64,000 nucleotides of DNA from Sergeia podlipaevii (Eukaryota; Euglenozoa; Kinetoplastea; Trypanosomatida; Trypanosomatidae), in assembly GCA_030849805.1 (NCBI GenBank), contig JASANZ010002209.1, positions 1-64,000 of the forward strand. Direction: 5' to 3'. The position numbers and the translations under genes are program-made. Positions 52,657 to 63,000 of this stretch are shown here, piece after piece (the stretch's first letter is position 1; every line of letters begins with the position of its first letter). Under the pieces are notes generated by a model. That model worked only from the letters and a program-made list of their open reading frames with translations, ran no database searches and was not told the DNA's origin.

Positions 52657-55600
52657 ATGGCGGATGTTTCCAAGTACAAGAAGCTATCACCGATTGACCA
52701 TGTCCTGCTTCGGCCGGAAATGTACGTGGGCAGTATAGAGACCCAGCCCCTGCCCATGTTTGTGTTTGATCCCGAGAAGGGGAAGATGTCATGGGAAACG
52801 ATGAATGTCAACCAGGGCTTTCTCAAGATTGTGGATGAGATCTTGTTGAACTCGGCAGATAACATCAACAATGGCCAGCAGCGAGGTTTTGGCAAGATGA
52901 CGTTTATCAGCATTAATATTACGGACAAGGGCGAGATCAGTATCGAGAACGATGGTGCTGGAATTCCGATTGCGAAGAGCAAGGAGCACAAGATGTACAT
53001 TCCCGAGATGGTTTTTGGTCACTTACTCACTAGCTCTAACTATAGCAACGATGCCACCTCGACGACTGCAGGTCGTCATGGGTACGGCGCAAAGCTGACC
53101 AACATTATGTCGACCAAGTTCTCCGTGTTGTGCCGGACTGGCGCAAAGGAGTTTCACATGTCTTGGACGGATCACATGCGCAAGGCTACTGCGCCGCGTG
53201 TTTCCACGGTGGAGGGCGGCAAGTCCTCCGGCAATCTTACCCGAGTGAAGTTTATGCCCGACTACACGCACTTTGGATTTGCCGGCGAGACGATTTCTGT
53301 GGACATGAAACGTGTTCTTCACAAGCGCATCATGGATCTTGCGGCCATGTTCCCTACCATCGAGGTGCGCCTCAACGGCGTGCCCTTTGGCTTCAAGAGC
53401 TTCGCAGATTATGCGGCCTTGTATTCGACACCCAGCGGGAATGGCGAGATGCCACCTACTGCTTTCGTGTACTCTAGCAAGAACGGCAGCGTAGCGTTTG
53501 TTCCGCAACTCACGGCAGGTGCGAAGCGCATCGTTGGTGTCGTGAACGGCGTTGTCACTTATAATGGCGGCACGCACTGCACAGCGGCACAAGAAATTCT
53601 CACCAACGCACTCGACGATGTCGCGCGCGCTCTCAAGAAGGAGGGCAAAGTGGTGGACTCCGCGCGCATCAGCCGGCACTTCACTACACTTGTGTTTCTT
53701 ATTCAACCTCAACCCAAGTTTGACTCCCAAAGCAAGGCACGGCTGGTGTCCACTGTGACTACTATGCCCCGCGTTCCGCGTGGAGAGCTGGCGCAGTATC
53801 TTGGCTCTATGCCTTTCCTGGAGGCAAACGTGGCCTCTCTCGATGACCAGCTTGCGCAGGAGCTCAACAAGGAGATCGGCGCGGGCCGTCGTCTCAGCAG
53901 CAAGTCGCTCATCTCCTCTATTACAAAACTTGTGGACGCAACCACCAGCAAGGTGGATGGCAAGAACATCCGTACGTTGATTGTGACAGAGGGCGACTCC
54001 GCCAAGGCGCTCGCGCTGAATTCGCTCTCCAGCGACCAAAAGAAGGTCTGCGGTGTGTTCCCGCTGCGTGGTAAGCTGCTCAACGTGCGAAACCGCAACT
54101 TGAAACGTCTCAAGACCTGCAAGGAGCTACAAGACCTGTTCCTGGCGCTCGGACTGGAATTGGGAAAGGAATACAAGGACCCTAAGGAGCTTCGCTACCA
54201 GCGTCTGCTCATCATGACAGATCAGGACGCGGATGGCTCGCATATTAAGGGCCTCGTCATTAATGCCTTTGAGTCTCTCTGGCCGACGCTCGTGCAACGC
54301 AACCCTGGCTATCTTTCTCTATTTTCCACTCCCATTGTTAAAGTGCGGTACGGCGGGAAGCACAAGGAGGTGATGGCCTTCCACTCCTTCAAGGACTTTC
54401 ACAAGTGGCAGCGCGCGAACCCGAATGTGCGCTACACCGCCAAGTACTACAAGGGTCTGGGTACATCTACGACGGCCGAGGGTAAAGAGTACTTTGCGGA
54501 TATGGAGAAGAATATCATGAAACTAACAGTGGAACCGAAGGACCACAAGCTGCTCGATAGCGTCTTTGATTCTCAAGAAGTAGAGTGGCGTAAAGAGTGG
54601 ATGACCAAGGTGAACGCTTTCGCTGGCGATGTGGACATTGACCGCAGCAAGAAGGCGCTCTCTATTCCAGACTTTGTGCACAAGGAGATGGTGCACTTTG
54701 CGGTGGCGGGCAATGCGCGTGCCATCGCCCACTCTGTAGATGGTCTTAAGCCCTCCCAACGCAAAATTCTATGGGCCATGCTGAAGCGCTCGGGCAATGA
54801 ATCTGCAAAGGTGGCGCAGCTTTCTGGTTATATTTCCGAGGCATCGTCCTTTCACCACGGCGAGGCATCGCTGCAAGAGACGATAGTGAAGATGGCACAG
54901 AACTTTACCGGCGGTAACAACATCAACTTGCTGGTCCCGGAGGGTCAGTTCGGTTCCAGGCAGCAACTGGGCAGTGATCACGCTGCGCCGCGTTACATTT
55001 TCACGAAACTTTCACGTTTTGCTCGCATGATCTTTCCTGAGGCGGACGATCCTCTTCTTGATTTCATCGACGAGGAAGGCACGATAGTGGAGCCGAACCA
55101 CTATGTGCCTATCATCCCTATGTTGCTGTGCAACGGTTCGGTTGGTATTGGCTTTGGCTTTGCCTCTACCATCCCCTCGTTCCATCCACTTGACGTGTCC
55201 GCTGCGGTGCGCGCCATGATCAGTGGTGAGTCTGCCAAGCAGGTGGTGCGCCGGCTGGTGCCATGGGCAGTGGGTTTTCAGGGCTGCATTCGCCGCGGTC
55301 CAGAGAATGAGTTCATTGCGGTCGGCAGGTACACTGCACACGCGAACAATCGCTTTCACATCTCTGAACTGCCATGGACGATGAGCATTGAGGCCTTCCG
55401 CAACCACATCGCGGGGCTTGCGCAGAGCGACGTTGTGCATCGCATCGCGGACTATTCCGGCTCCAACCACATTGACATTGACCTTATGTTGCAAGGGGGT
55501 GCGGTGACGACGTGGGCAGAGTGCGAGAGTGATCTCTCGCTAAGTCAGAAGATTTATATCAACGGCACGGTCTTTTCACCCAATGGAACGCTCTCCCCGC

Positions 55601-56385
55601 TGGAAGGTGACTTGTCCCCTATCCTGCAGTGGCACTACGACCGACGCCTGGAGCTCTACAAGAAGCGCCGTGCCCGCACACTGGCGTTGCTGGAGAGCGA
55701 CCTAGCGCGTCAGCAGTCCACGCAGAAGTTTGTGGAGTTCTTTAGAAAGGGCAATATTGACTTTACCACAGCTACAGACGAGACACTGGTGCGGCTGTGC
55801 ATCAAGCTAGGCCTAACGCGCGTGGATGACAATTTTGATTACGTCCTCAAGAAGCCTATCACGTTCTACACAAAGACAAGCACTGAGAAACTGCGCAACG
55901 ATATTAAAAAGACGGAGATACAGATTGATGAGGTGAAGAAGTCTACACCGGTGAAGCTCTGGATCGCTGAGCTGGACAAGTTTGACGCCACCTACGCCGA
56001 GTACGAGCGCGTGCTTGTGAACTCTATACAGAAGGAGCAGCGCAGCTCCGCCATCACCGGGGGCGAGGAGATACCAGTGTTGAGGCAGCCCATTATGGAA
56101 CTGGAGGCAACCGCCTCCACCAAGGCAGCGAGCAACATGAAGGTGCGCGCTTACAAGTATCCAAAGCCGCCGCCGAGCGCGCGTCCACCTGTGGAAGGAG
56201 GAGCAGCAGCGGGTGGAGAAGCAGTGCGACTGGTGGGAAAGACATTGCGCAACGTGAAAAGCAAGGTGGTGCGGGGTCGCGGCCGCGGCAAATCTCGTGC
56301 GCGTGCGGTGAAGCGCTTCGTCGCGGAGTTTGCGGGGGCTCAGTTAGGGAGGCTTATAGGCACTCTGCCGCGTCTTCTCTTCTGA
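52657..56385 (+). CDS. TOP2: DNA topoisomerase II (type IIA), probable mitochondrial/kinetoplast form
   Basis: 1242 residues. Passes one DNA duplex through another with ATP. GHKL ATPase: KIVDEILLNSADN, ISIENDGAGIPI and TAGRHGYGAKLTNIMSTKF. TOPRIM: TEGDSAKALALNSLSS (about 443-458) and MTDQDADGSHIKGL (about 520-533) with the metal acids. Cleavage domain: KPSQRKILWAMLKR, PEGQFGSRQQLGSDHAAPRY with active-site Tyr780, and PLDFIDEEG-like DPLLDFIDEEGTIVEP. The C-terminal region is short and basic (KSKVVRGRGRGKSRARAVKR), ending RLIGTLPRLLF. Trypanosomatids have a mitochondrial TOP2 needed for kinetoplast minicircle replication; its chromosome 15/9 position, as I remember it, matches this neighbourhood. 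No cleavable presequence is visible, which is also true of known TOP2mt as I recall. Certain as TOP2; compartment is inferred. Confidence 0.95.
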   Translation: MADVSKYKKLSPIDHVLLRPEMYVGSIETQPLPMFVFDPEKGKMSWETMNVNQGFLKIVDEILLNSADNINNGQQRGFGKMTFISINITDKGEISIENDGAGIPIAKSKEHKMYIPEMVFGHLLTSSNYSNDATSTTAGRHGYGAKLTNIMSTKFSVLCRTGAKEFHMSWTDHMRKATAPRVSTVEGGKSSGNLTRVKFMPDYTHFGFAGETISVDMKRVLHKRIMDLAAMFPTIEVRLNGVPFGFKSFADYAALYSTPSGNGEMPPTAFVYSSKNGSVAFVPQLTAGAKRIVGVVNGVVTYNGGTHCTAAQEILTNALDDVARALKKEGKVVDSARISRHFTTLVFLIQPQPKFDSQSKARLVSTVTTMPRVPRGELAQYLGSMPFLEANVASLDDQLAQELNKEIGAGRRLSSKSLISSITKLVDATTSKVDGKNIRTLIVTEGDSAKALALNSLSSDQKKVCGVFPLRGKLLNVRNRNLKRLKTCKELQDLFLALGLELGKEYKDPKELRYQRLLIMTDQDADGSHIKGLVINAFESLWPTLVQRNPGYLSLFSTPIVKVRYGGKHKEVMAFHSFKDFHKWQRANPNVRYTAKYYKGLGTSTTAEGKEYFADMEKNIMKLTVEPKDHKLLDSVFDSQEVEWRKEWMTKVNAFAGDVDIDRSKKALSIPDFVHKEMVHFAVAGNARAIAHSVDGLKPSQRKILWAMLKRSGNESAKVAQLSGYISEASSFHHGEASLQETIVKMAQNFTGGNNINLLVPEGQFGSRQQLGSDHAAPRYIFTKLSRFARMIFPEADDPLLDFIDEEGTIVEPNHYVPIIPMLLCNGSVGIGFGFASTIPSFHPLDVSAAVRAMISGESAKQVVRRLVPWAVGFQGCIRRGPENEFIAVGRYTAHANNRFHISELPWTMSIEAFRNHIAGLAQSDVVHRIADYSGSNHIDIDLMLQGGAVTTWAECESDLSLSQKIYINGTVFSPNGTLSPLEGDLSPILQWHYDRRLELYKKRRARTLALLESDLARQQSTQKFVEFFRKGNIDFTTATDETLVRLCIKLGLTRVDDNFDYVLKKPITFYTKTSTEKLRNDIKKTEIQIDEVKKSTPVKLWIAELDKFDATYAEYERVLVNSIQKEQRSSAITGGEEIPVLRQPIMELEATASTKAASNMKVRAYKYPKPPPSARPPVEGGAAAGGEAVRLVGKTLRNVKSKVVRGRGRGKSRARAVKRFVAEFAGAQLGRLIGTLPRLLF

Positions 56386-57321
56386 GGAAGTGGGGAGGAG
56401 GGGCATAGTGGCGTCGCTTTCCTTTGTGTGTGCGTGTGTGTGTGTGTGTGTGTCAGACTCGTCTTGTAAACTTGTGGTTTTCTTTTTTTGCTGGCAGTTT
56501 TTTATTATTTATTTTTAGGATAGAATTGCATAGAACAACTGGGAAGGGCGTTGCACGCGCATGTGTACTCCTCCACCTCCCCCCTCTTTTTTTTTCTTCA
56601 GCTTACATACATAAAGGCACACAGTTATTGTTACTGCAATGTTCTCCTTCTTTCTTTCTTTCTTTATTCATTATTTTTATTAACTTATTTTGCGCGAAAC
56701 AGGAATCGGAGCTTTTTTTAGGAGGCGCGTGAGTACTATATACATACACATCTGTATCCCATTAATATAATTATGCTATTTATGGCTGTTGTTGTAATGC
56801 TGTGGTCGGCGCATCTTTGCTATATGGCTTACATCTGATGATAGCGTCAATAATTTCTAATCCTAATGACGAACCTTTGGTGGGAGAGAGGAAGGGAGGG
56901 GGAGAGGTGGGGTGATGTTGTGTGTGCGTATGCCACTGCAAAGTAAATTACATACTCATTTAGTTGCATAGTTTTTTTTACTTTTGTACTTGAGCAGATG
57001 TTGCACTTTACTTTATCATCATAATTATTGTTTCACTTGTGCTTCTTCTTTTTTTTTTTCTCTCTCAACTTGCTTTTTTCCCCTTTTTATTATTATTATT
57101 TTTTTCTTATTATTCATAGTAGTACACTTACAGGCATCTTCTCTTTTTTTTTTTCTTCTTCTTCTTCTTCGTACATCACTACTCTGTGGCCGCACATTCA
57201 TACCTAACGAGGAAAGGAAAAGTTGCAACTCACTCGATGTGAGAGTGTAAGGGGAGCAAATAGAATTGACAATAGCAAAAGAAGAGAAAAAAAAGGTAAA
57301 AGATCTCGAGAGGGAACACTC
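56386..57321. other. Intergenic spacer, TOP2 to giant IQ protein
   Basis: 0.94 kb. GT repeat 56424-56453, TTTC repeats 56649-56665, T-runs 57050-57059, a TTA/ATT stretch 57088-57103, and a TCTTC tract 57138-57170. The first AG after it is 57210-57211 (candidate 111-nt 5' UTR). No gene seen. Confidence 0.5.
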
Positions 57322-60018
57322 ATGGAGATCGACTCCATAAAAGCAAAGCTTCGGCGCCTCGTTGCGCTCTACGACGATGACGACGTCAATGAGGATGACA
57401 TTGTCTACGCCACGTTTGACTACGTGCGCCAGGCGCACACGGTGGCACAGCTACTTTTGCTTGAAGGCCGTTATCCTGAGTTGCAGCGCTGCCTCCATCT
57501 ATGCCGCGCTGCGTTTGCAGACGTTATGCCCACCCTCTCGCTGCCCTCTATCTCTAGTGGAATGACGCCAGGCGCGAGTGAGACCACGCAGCGAAGCTTC
57601 ACGCATGACAGTAGCGTATGCACGGATAAGGAGAGGGAAGAGCAGAAGGAAATGGGGGTAAGCAGTAGTAGCAGCCATAACAAGGTTCCCGTGTCCTCTT
57701 CCCATCCTATCCCAGCTGCAGCAGCGTCTTTGTCAACTTCAGGTGCAGCAGCAGGAGCGATAGCGACACCAGCAGCAGCAGCACATGGTCTAGGAAATAG
57801 TTTCACTGGCATTCATCACCATCGCAAGCGGTTGCCTCTAACGTTGAGTGAAGAGGATAAGGCGCTTTTTAAAGCCCTTCTGGGACGCACAGAACAGTTC
57901 CAGCGGCAACTCGATGAATCCCGCAAGCGCAAGCCTGGAAGAGACACAGAATACTACATTCGTAAGCTTGTTGCGGCGTCAAGCAACGCGAATGGTCAAA
58001 CGGCAGCGATTGGCGCGACGGCGGATGGCCGTGACACACGCGACGTGCGTCCGCCGAGCCCTATTGAGCGCGGTGTGTCCATTGGCCGTCGCACGAAACT
58101 GAACCGTTGGAAGGTGCCGCGCGAGTTGCCCCCCTTGGTGACGCGCAGCAAGTTGTTTTTGGATCCCCCACCACCGACCACAGCATCACTTCAACCCGAT
58201 TGGCCGACTTGCGAAAACGAGGAGGAGACCCGGTTGTACGAGGCGCTGTGCGTCAATGGTGCGGAGCACATGGTACCGGCGGTCGCGTACTACAATGGTA
58301 TTGCCCAGTCCTCACGACAGCAGCAGCGCCAGCTGCGTCAGCGGCGGCGAGGCCTGCGCCGATCTTCAACGGGCGACTGCACTGACATTGCGTGGGCAGC
58401 CAGTGACATGGGCGGGTGCGGCACGGAGTTTAGTTATGACACCACTGACAGCTACGATGGCGGAGACGATGACGAAAACGACATGAATAATGAGGCACTT
58501 CCGCTGTACATGCGTGTGGCAGATCAGGACCTGCGGCTGAGCAGCAGCAGCAGCGATGGTTCCAGCGGCGATGAGCTAGAGATGGAAGCAGTGGGGGATG
58601 AGCGGATGCACGCCACCGCGCTGGAGCAGTTCGCTTCTCGGGGGCACTTGTTTTTCTCAGGTGGGTCAGCGCCTACTGCGTCCTCGCAAAGCGTGCGGAC
58701 GAAGCTGCGCCGTTCTCTGACAGATGCGTGGCGGCCTATTTCTGATGAGAAGCGCGGGCCCACGGATGGGGCACTGCACGCGAAAGTCGTCTCATCAGGC
58801 GCAGGTACAGGTGAGGGGCGTGCCGCTGGTGGTGCTGGCGGGTGCGGGGAGGGCACAGGCAGCATCACCACTGCTTCTACTGTGGTTGTGCGCAGACGCC
58901 TCAGTGCGGCGATGAAGAGCACGCTCTTGCAAATGAGAAAAGATCGAGAGACCGCGGCGGGTGGAGGTGGTGGTGGCACTCGGGGGACTGCAGCAGCAGG
59001 AGCAGGAGGAAGAGGAGAGAAGGTGGAGGTTGCTGCAGGACAACATGGGGCACACCACAACGTGACACTCTCCACCCGGACTTATCCCGTGCTAGTGCGA
59101 TCGCTTTCTGCCGCTACAGTGCCGACCTCTGCGCCTACTGTGCTGCCCTTGACTTACGTGTGCACCAGCTCTGAGGATGGCGGCCGTGCTGCTGCCTACA
59201 GTTCTCGAGATAGCGCCAGTGCCGCGGCCTCTCTGAGGGGTGGCTCTTCAAACGGGGCGACAGAATCGATACGCATCGCGCTGGCTCTGAAAGGGGCTGC
59301 GGAGACACTGTCGAGGGCAGAGGCGCAGCAGCGGGCAATGGAAAACAAATGTGTTGCCTTGCTGACACGAACCGGCGCGGCGATGACAAAGGCGCGTCGT
59401 TCCTTACTGCCTGTCAGAGCCACCAGTGACTCTGCTAGTACTGATGTGGAATTCTCCGAGAGATCCGCAAGCGACCCACCTATGCTGACACCAGAGATGC
59501 CCTTGCCAGCGGCAGATGCACCATTAGTCGACCGCCTGCTAGCCCCACATTCTGCTCTCGCCACAAAGCTGCGGCCTGCACTGGGACCTACGACACTGCC
59601 TAAACTTGCCGCGGTACAACTAGACTATGAGTTGCAAGCGGCCAACGCGGCGAGAGAAGCGATCGTCATGCAGGAGAGGGTGCGGGCGCACGAGCGTGCA
59701 CTAAAGCCGAGACCACTGCACACCACAGTCACTATTGAGGACACACGGGCATGGCGACAGAAGCGCGCCGGGAAGGCGATGTTGTCGCCACGGCGCACCG
59801 GCATCGCCTCTTCTCCGCTCCATGACACGCCACCCATTGGAGGAAGCGCGGCGACGGCAGCGGGGGACGAACTGCGTAGTCCCTTTTCGCAGACAAGTGC
59901 TCCTACCCACATGGCGCTTCCGACTTCTGATCACGGCGTGTTGTCTTCCTTCACATCACCGCCCACTGTGGACCCCGTCACCCCGCTACAGTCATCTGGG
60001 GCAGCCCCCAGCGTCTAA
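57322..60018 (+). CDS. Giant low-complexity IQ-motif protein, 5' part (frame ends at apparent frameshift)
   Basis: 898 residues from the first ATG; the open frame extends back to 57223 but has no earlier ATG. The N-terminal 75 residues are the only clearly structured part: EIDSIKAKLRRLVALYDDDD and TVAQLLLLEGRYPELQRCLH look helical, perhaps a dimerisation or TPR-like hairpin. The rest is Ser/Thr/Ala/Gly-rich with basic patches such as RQQQRQLRQRRRGLRR, an acidic run (YDGGDDDENDMN), and poly-Gly. The frame stops at TAA 60016-60018 inside sequence of unchanged character, and the -1 frame continues open for the rest of the window without any spacer. This is read as one gene broken by a single-base change. 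No enzyme domain recognised. Confidence 0.8.
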   Translation: MEIDSIKAKLRRLVALYDDDDVNEDDIVYATFDYVRQAHTVAQLLLLEGRYPELQRCLHLCRAAFADVMPTLSLPSISSGMTPGASETTQRSFTHDSSVCTDKEREEQKEMGVSSSSSHNKVPVSSSHPIPAAAASLSTSGAAAGAIATPAAAAHGLGNSFTGIHHHRKRLPLTLSEEDKALFKALLGRTEQFQRQLDESRKRKPGRDTEYYIRKLVAASSNANGQTAAIGATADGRDTRDVRPPSPIERGVSIGRRTKLNRWKVPRELPPLVTRSKLFLDPPPPTTASLQPDWPTCENEEETRLYEALCVNGAEHMVPAVAYYNGIAQSSRQQQRQLRQRRRGLRRSSTGDCTDIAWAASDMGGCGTEFSYDTTDSYDGGDDDENDMNNEALPLYMRVADQDLRLSSSSSDGSSGDELEMEAVGDERMHATALEQFASRGHLFFSGGSAPTASSQSVRTKLRRSLTDAWRPISDEKRGPTDGALHAKVVSSGAGTGEGRAAGGAGGCGEGTGSITTASTVVVRRRLSAAMKSTLLQMRKDRETAAGGGGGGTRGTAAAGAGGRGEKVEVAAGQHGAHHNVTLSTRTYPVLVRSLSAATVPTSAPTVLPLTYVCTSSEDGGRAAAYSSRDSASAAASLRGGSSNGATESIRIALALKGAAETLSRAEAQQRAMENKCVALLTRTGAAMTKARRSLLPVRATSDSASTDVEFSERSASDPPMLTPEMPLPAADAPLVDRLLAPHSALATKLRPALGPTTLPKLAAVQLDYELQAANAAREAIVMQERVRAHERALKPRPLHTTVTIEDTRAWRQKRAGKAMLSPRRTGIASSPLHDTPPIGGSAATAAGDELRSPFSQTSAPTHMALPTSDHGVLSSFTSPPTVDPVTPLQSSGAAPSV

Positions 60019-63000
60019 CCCCCAACACTAACGCGTTTGGGACTAGCTTCACTGGCACTACAGGTACGTCCGTCTCCTCGCTAGCGGCGACTGCGCTGCT
60101 CTTACCAACTATTGCTGTGCGCTACCACGGCGACCGACATCAACAGTACCATTACGCTCCTGTGTACGCGTCCCCAACGACTACGACGAGTGCGGCCACA
60201 GAGGCACCCTCCTTTGCGCCTCAGCCACCAGCGAACATACTGGACAGGCACAGCGGTAGTGTAATTGGCGAGGAGGAGGAGGTGATCTACACCACAGTCG
60301 ACAGTAGCGCAGGCAGCAGCTTCTTAGACCCCAGCAGCAATCCTCGCATTGTGGTGACTGTGGCCAAGCGGTCTGAGAGGGCCATGGCGCCTCCCGCGTG
60401 CCTAACGGCTCCTCTCATTCAGCAGTATATCCAGCTAGATGGGTGCGAGGCAAGCTGCCACTCTTCGCCACTCAACGCCACCTCTGCTGGGGTTGGTTGC
60501 TCTAGTCAGCACGCCCTCGCAGCCGCAAGCGGCAGCAGCTGCCATCTAGGTCACAGTATTGCTGTCCCACCCGTGTGGGACGACGGCGAGAGCGCTAGCC
60601 GCGCGATGGATAGCCCTGTGCGTGAGTCCTCTACCTCGACAGGGATGAGGCACTTGAGTACTCACACTGGTGGGCTCCCAACACCAAAGAGCCGCACCGG
60701 TGATGGTGAGAGCACGACCACTGCGAGTATTGCGGTGACTGTGACGGCGGCGAGCAACTTGCTGACGCAACCAGCTCCACCGTACCGCTACAACTCGCAG
60801 GTGCATACGGTGGTGGAGCGGCGTAGGTGGACTCAAGCACAGCGCAAGGTGCAACTGGCTCTAGAAGAGGCGGCTGCTAAGACAGCTGCTACAGAACGAC
60901 AGAGTCAGTGCCAGCCATCAGTTGCGGCCAGCGGTACCCACCCCGGCGCGCAGAATGACAAAGGAAGTGGCCTTGGGGGCGGCGTAGGCATCATGAGCAA
61001 GCGGCGCAGCACTGTAAGCGCCGCAGAGCTCGCAACTGGCACCTCGTCCGTTGCTTTTGTGACCTTTGAGGCTTCGCGTACGGTGTCACGTCACAATCAC
61101 ACCGTTGTGCCCTACGCATCAGCGTCTTACCCGAATGCGCTTTCAGAAATGCCGTCTCAGCCACCACTGCCCCTGCAGCAGCAAATTACCACTGCAAGCC
61201 TCCGTAAGGTATCTCTCTACGCCACTGGCCGCGGTGTGACCCGCCGAACAGCGCAGGTTCTTGCCCAAACACGTTCTGTACCTGCCTCCATTGTACGCAT
61301 GGAGATGGAGGCGGCAAGTGGGTCCTCCTACTGTGGCAGCAGCAGCAGCAGTCGAATCAACAGTGGGGGCAGCTGCAACAGCAGGAGCGACAGCGGTAGC
61401 GAGAGTTCCTCTTCGGCCAGAAACAGCGATAACAGTCCCTTCTTTCCTTCTAGCATTCAGAACTGTATGAGCTTTGAGAATAGCGTGCGCGGCTGTGGTG
61501 GTGCAGCTGGCGAGAACACTGAAGGCGCAGCTGCAACGTCAAGACGACGCCAACGTGGGGCTCGGCTTGACGACTCCTGCTCCGGTGTAGGCGGTCATGC
61601 AGAGGCACGTGGGGACGATGCAGCTTTACGCCATGCTAGGCGACGGCTGTCACATTCCTGGGCCCCGCAGAGCCGTCGCCGCAGTTTGCATCAAACCGTT
61701 CTCCCTTTGTTTGAGGCTCTTGGCTACAGGTCCCCCACAGAGGCGGATGATGGGTTCGCTGCTGCCTTGAGCGATACGACACATGCAGAGCTGAACTTGA
61801 CTTCTACCTTCAACTCCCTGCATGGCATCAGCCAGTCAGCGAGTTTGGTCGACGCGAATTCCCGTGCTAAGACGGCGATGGGTACCTCCGCCTCTGAGAC
61901 ACTTGCTAGTACCCAACGGCGCGGCACTGCTCGTGATGCTCGACTTGTTCACGTTATCCACAAAAGTGGTGGAGAGCAGGAAGAAAGAGAGGGGGGTGCT
62001 GTGTATACGTACGATATGGAGCAGAAGCGGATGAAACCGCTCATTGTCCCGCTATCATTGAGTGACTTGCAGTGTGCGTGCGTAGAGTGGACGGCAATCC
62101 CTGTGGCAGCGCTTGACACGTGTCTGCCGCTCCGTGTTGCCGCGGTGCGTCTGCAGCGGCAGTGGCGAGCAACTCTAGCCTGGCGAGAGCGGCATGAGAG
62201 GCAGACGGCAGTGCTGAAGCACGTGGAAGGGCAGTCACGGCGCTTTGAAGCGAGCTTGGTGCTGCAGCGCTCTATGCAAGCGTGGATGGCACGCACACGA
62301 CAAATGCGTCTCCGCATGACGAGAGATCGACTGGTGGAACAACGCGTGCTCGCGGAGAGCATGGGAAGCTTGATGATGACGTCGTCAGAATCAGCAGCAG
62401 CTGCGAATGGACGTGGTGTACCTGCCGGTTTCTTGGTGACTGATGGCGGTGACAGTGGTGCGACCTCTGGCATACTTCCATCCGCTGGTCTCACGGTAGA
62501 GGTGCTGCCACCTGTGCTGATCGTCGCGGAGGAGGCCCCGTTTGGAGGCACTGCGCATTCATCTCATCACAGTTTGCACTGCCTTCGCACTTCGTCCCGA
62601 CTGCGCGAACCAAATCTGTACGCGATACCCGCTTCTCTCATACGTACGGCGTATGAGGCACAGAGACTGAGGGAGCTGCAGTACCAGCTTGCATCGAGGC
62701 TGATCGCGAGGGCGTACAGGGGCTATGCACTGCGCGAGACCCGCCGGCTGCAGGCTGAGGTAGAGACCCTATGTGGCTTTCTGACGGGCCGCCTGGACAA
62801 GAAGGAGGCGTTTGGGCCCAGTGGAATTCATCCTGGCGAGATGTCGGGGAGCCCTACTTTTATGAGGAATCCTGTTTGGAGTGGCCTTGATCGCAACCAT
62901 CCCCTGGTTCCGAGCTACACGGGCGCGGTCGCCTCCACTGCGTCTGCAGGTCAGCGCACGGGCAGCGGCAGCGGCGCTGCCGCCAGCACTGCGAAGAACT

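Noticed and set aside
53023..54039. Antisense open frame (338 codons, - strand) opposite TOP2
   Set aside because: Shadow of a highly biased gene; composition (His/Arg/Leu) is typical of antisense reading.
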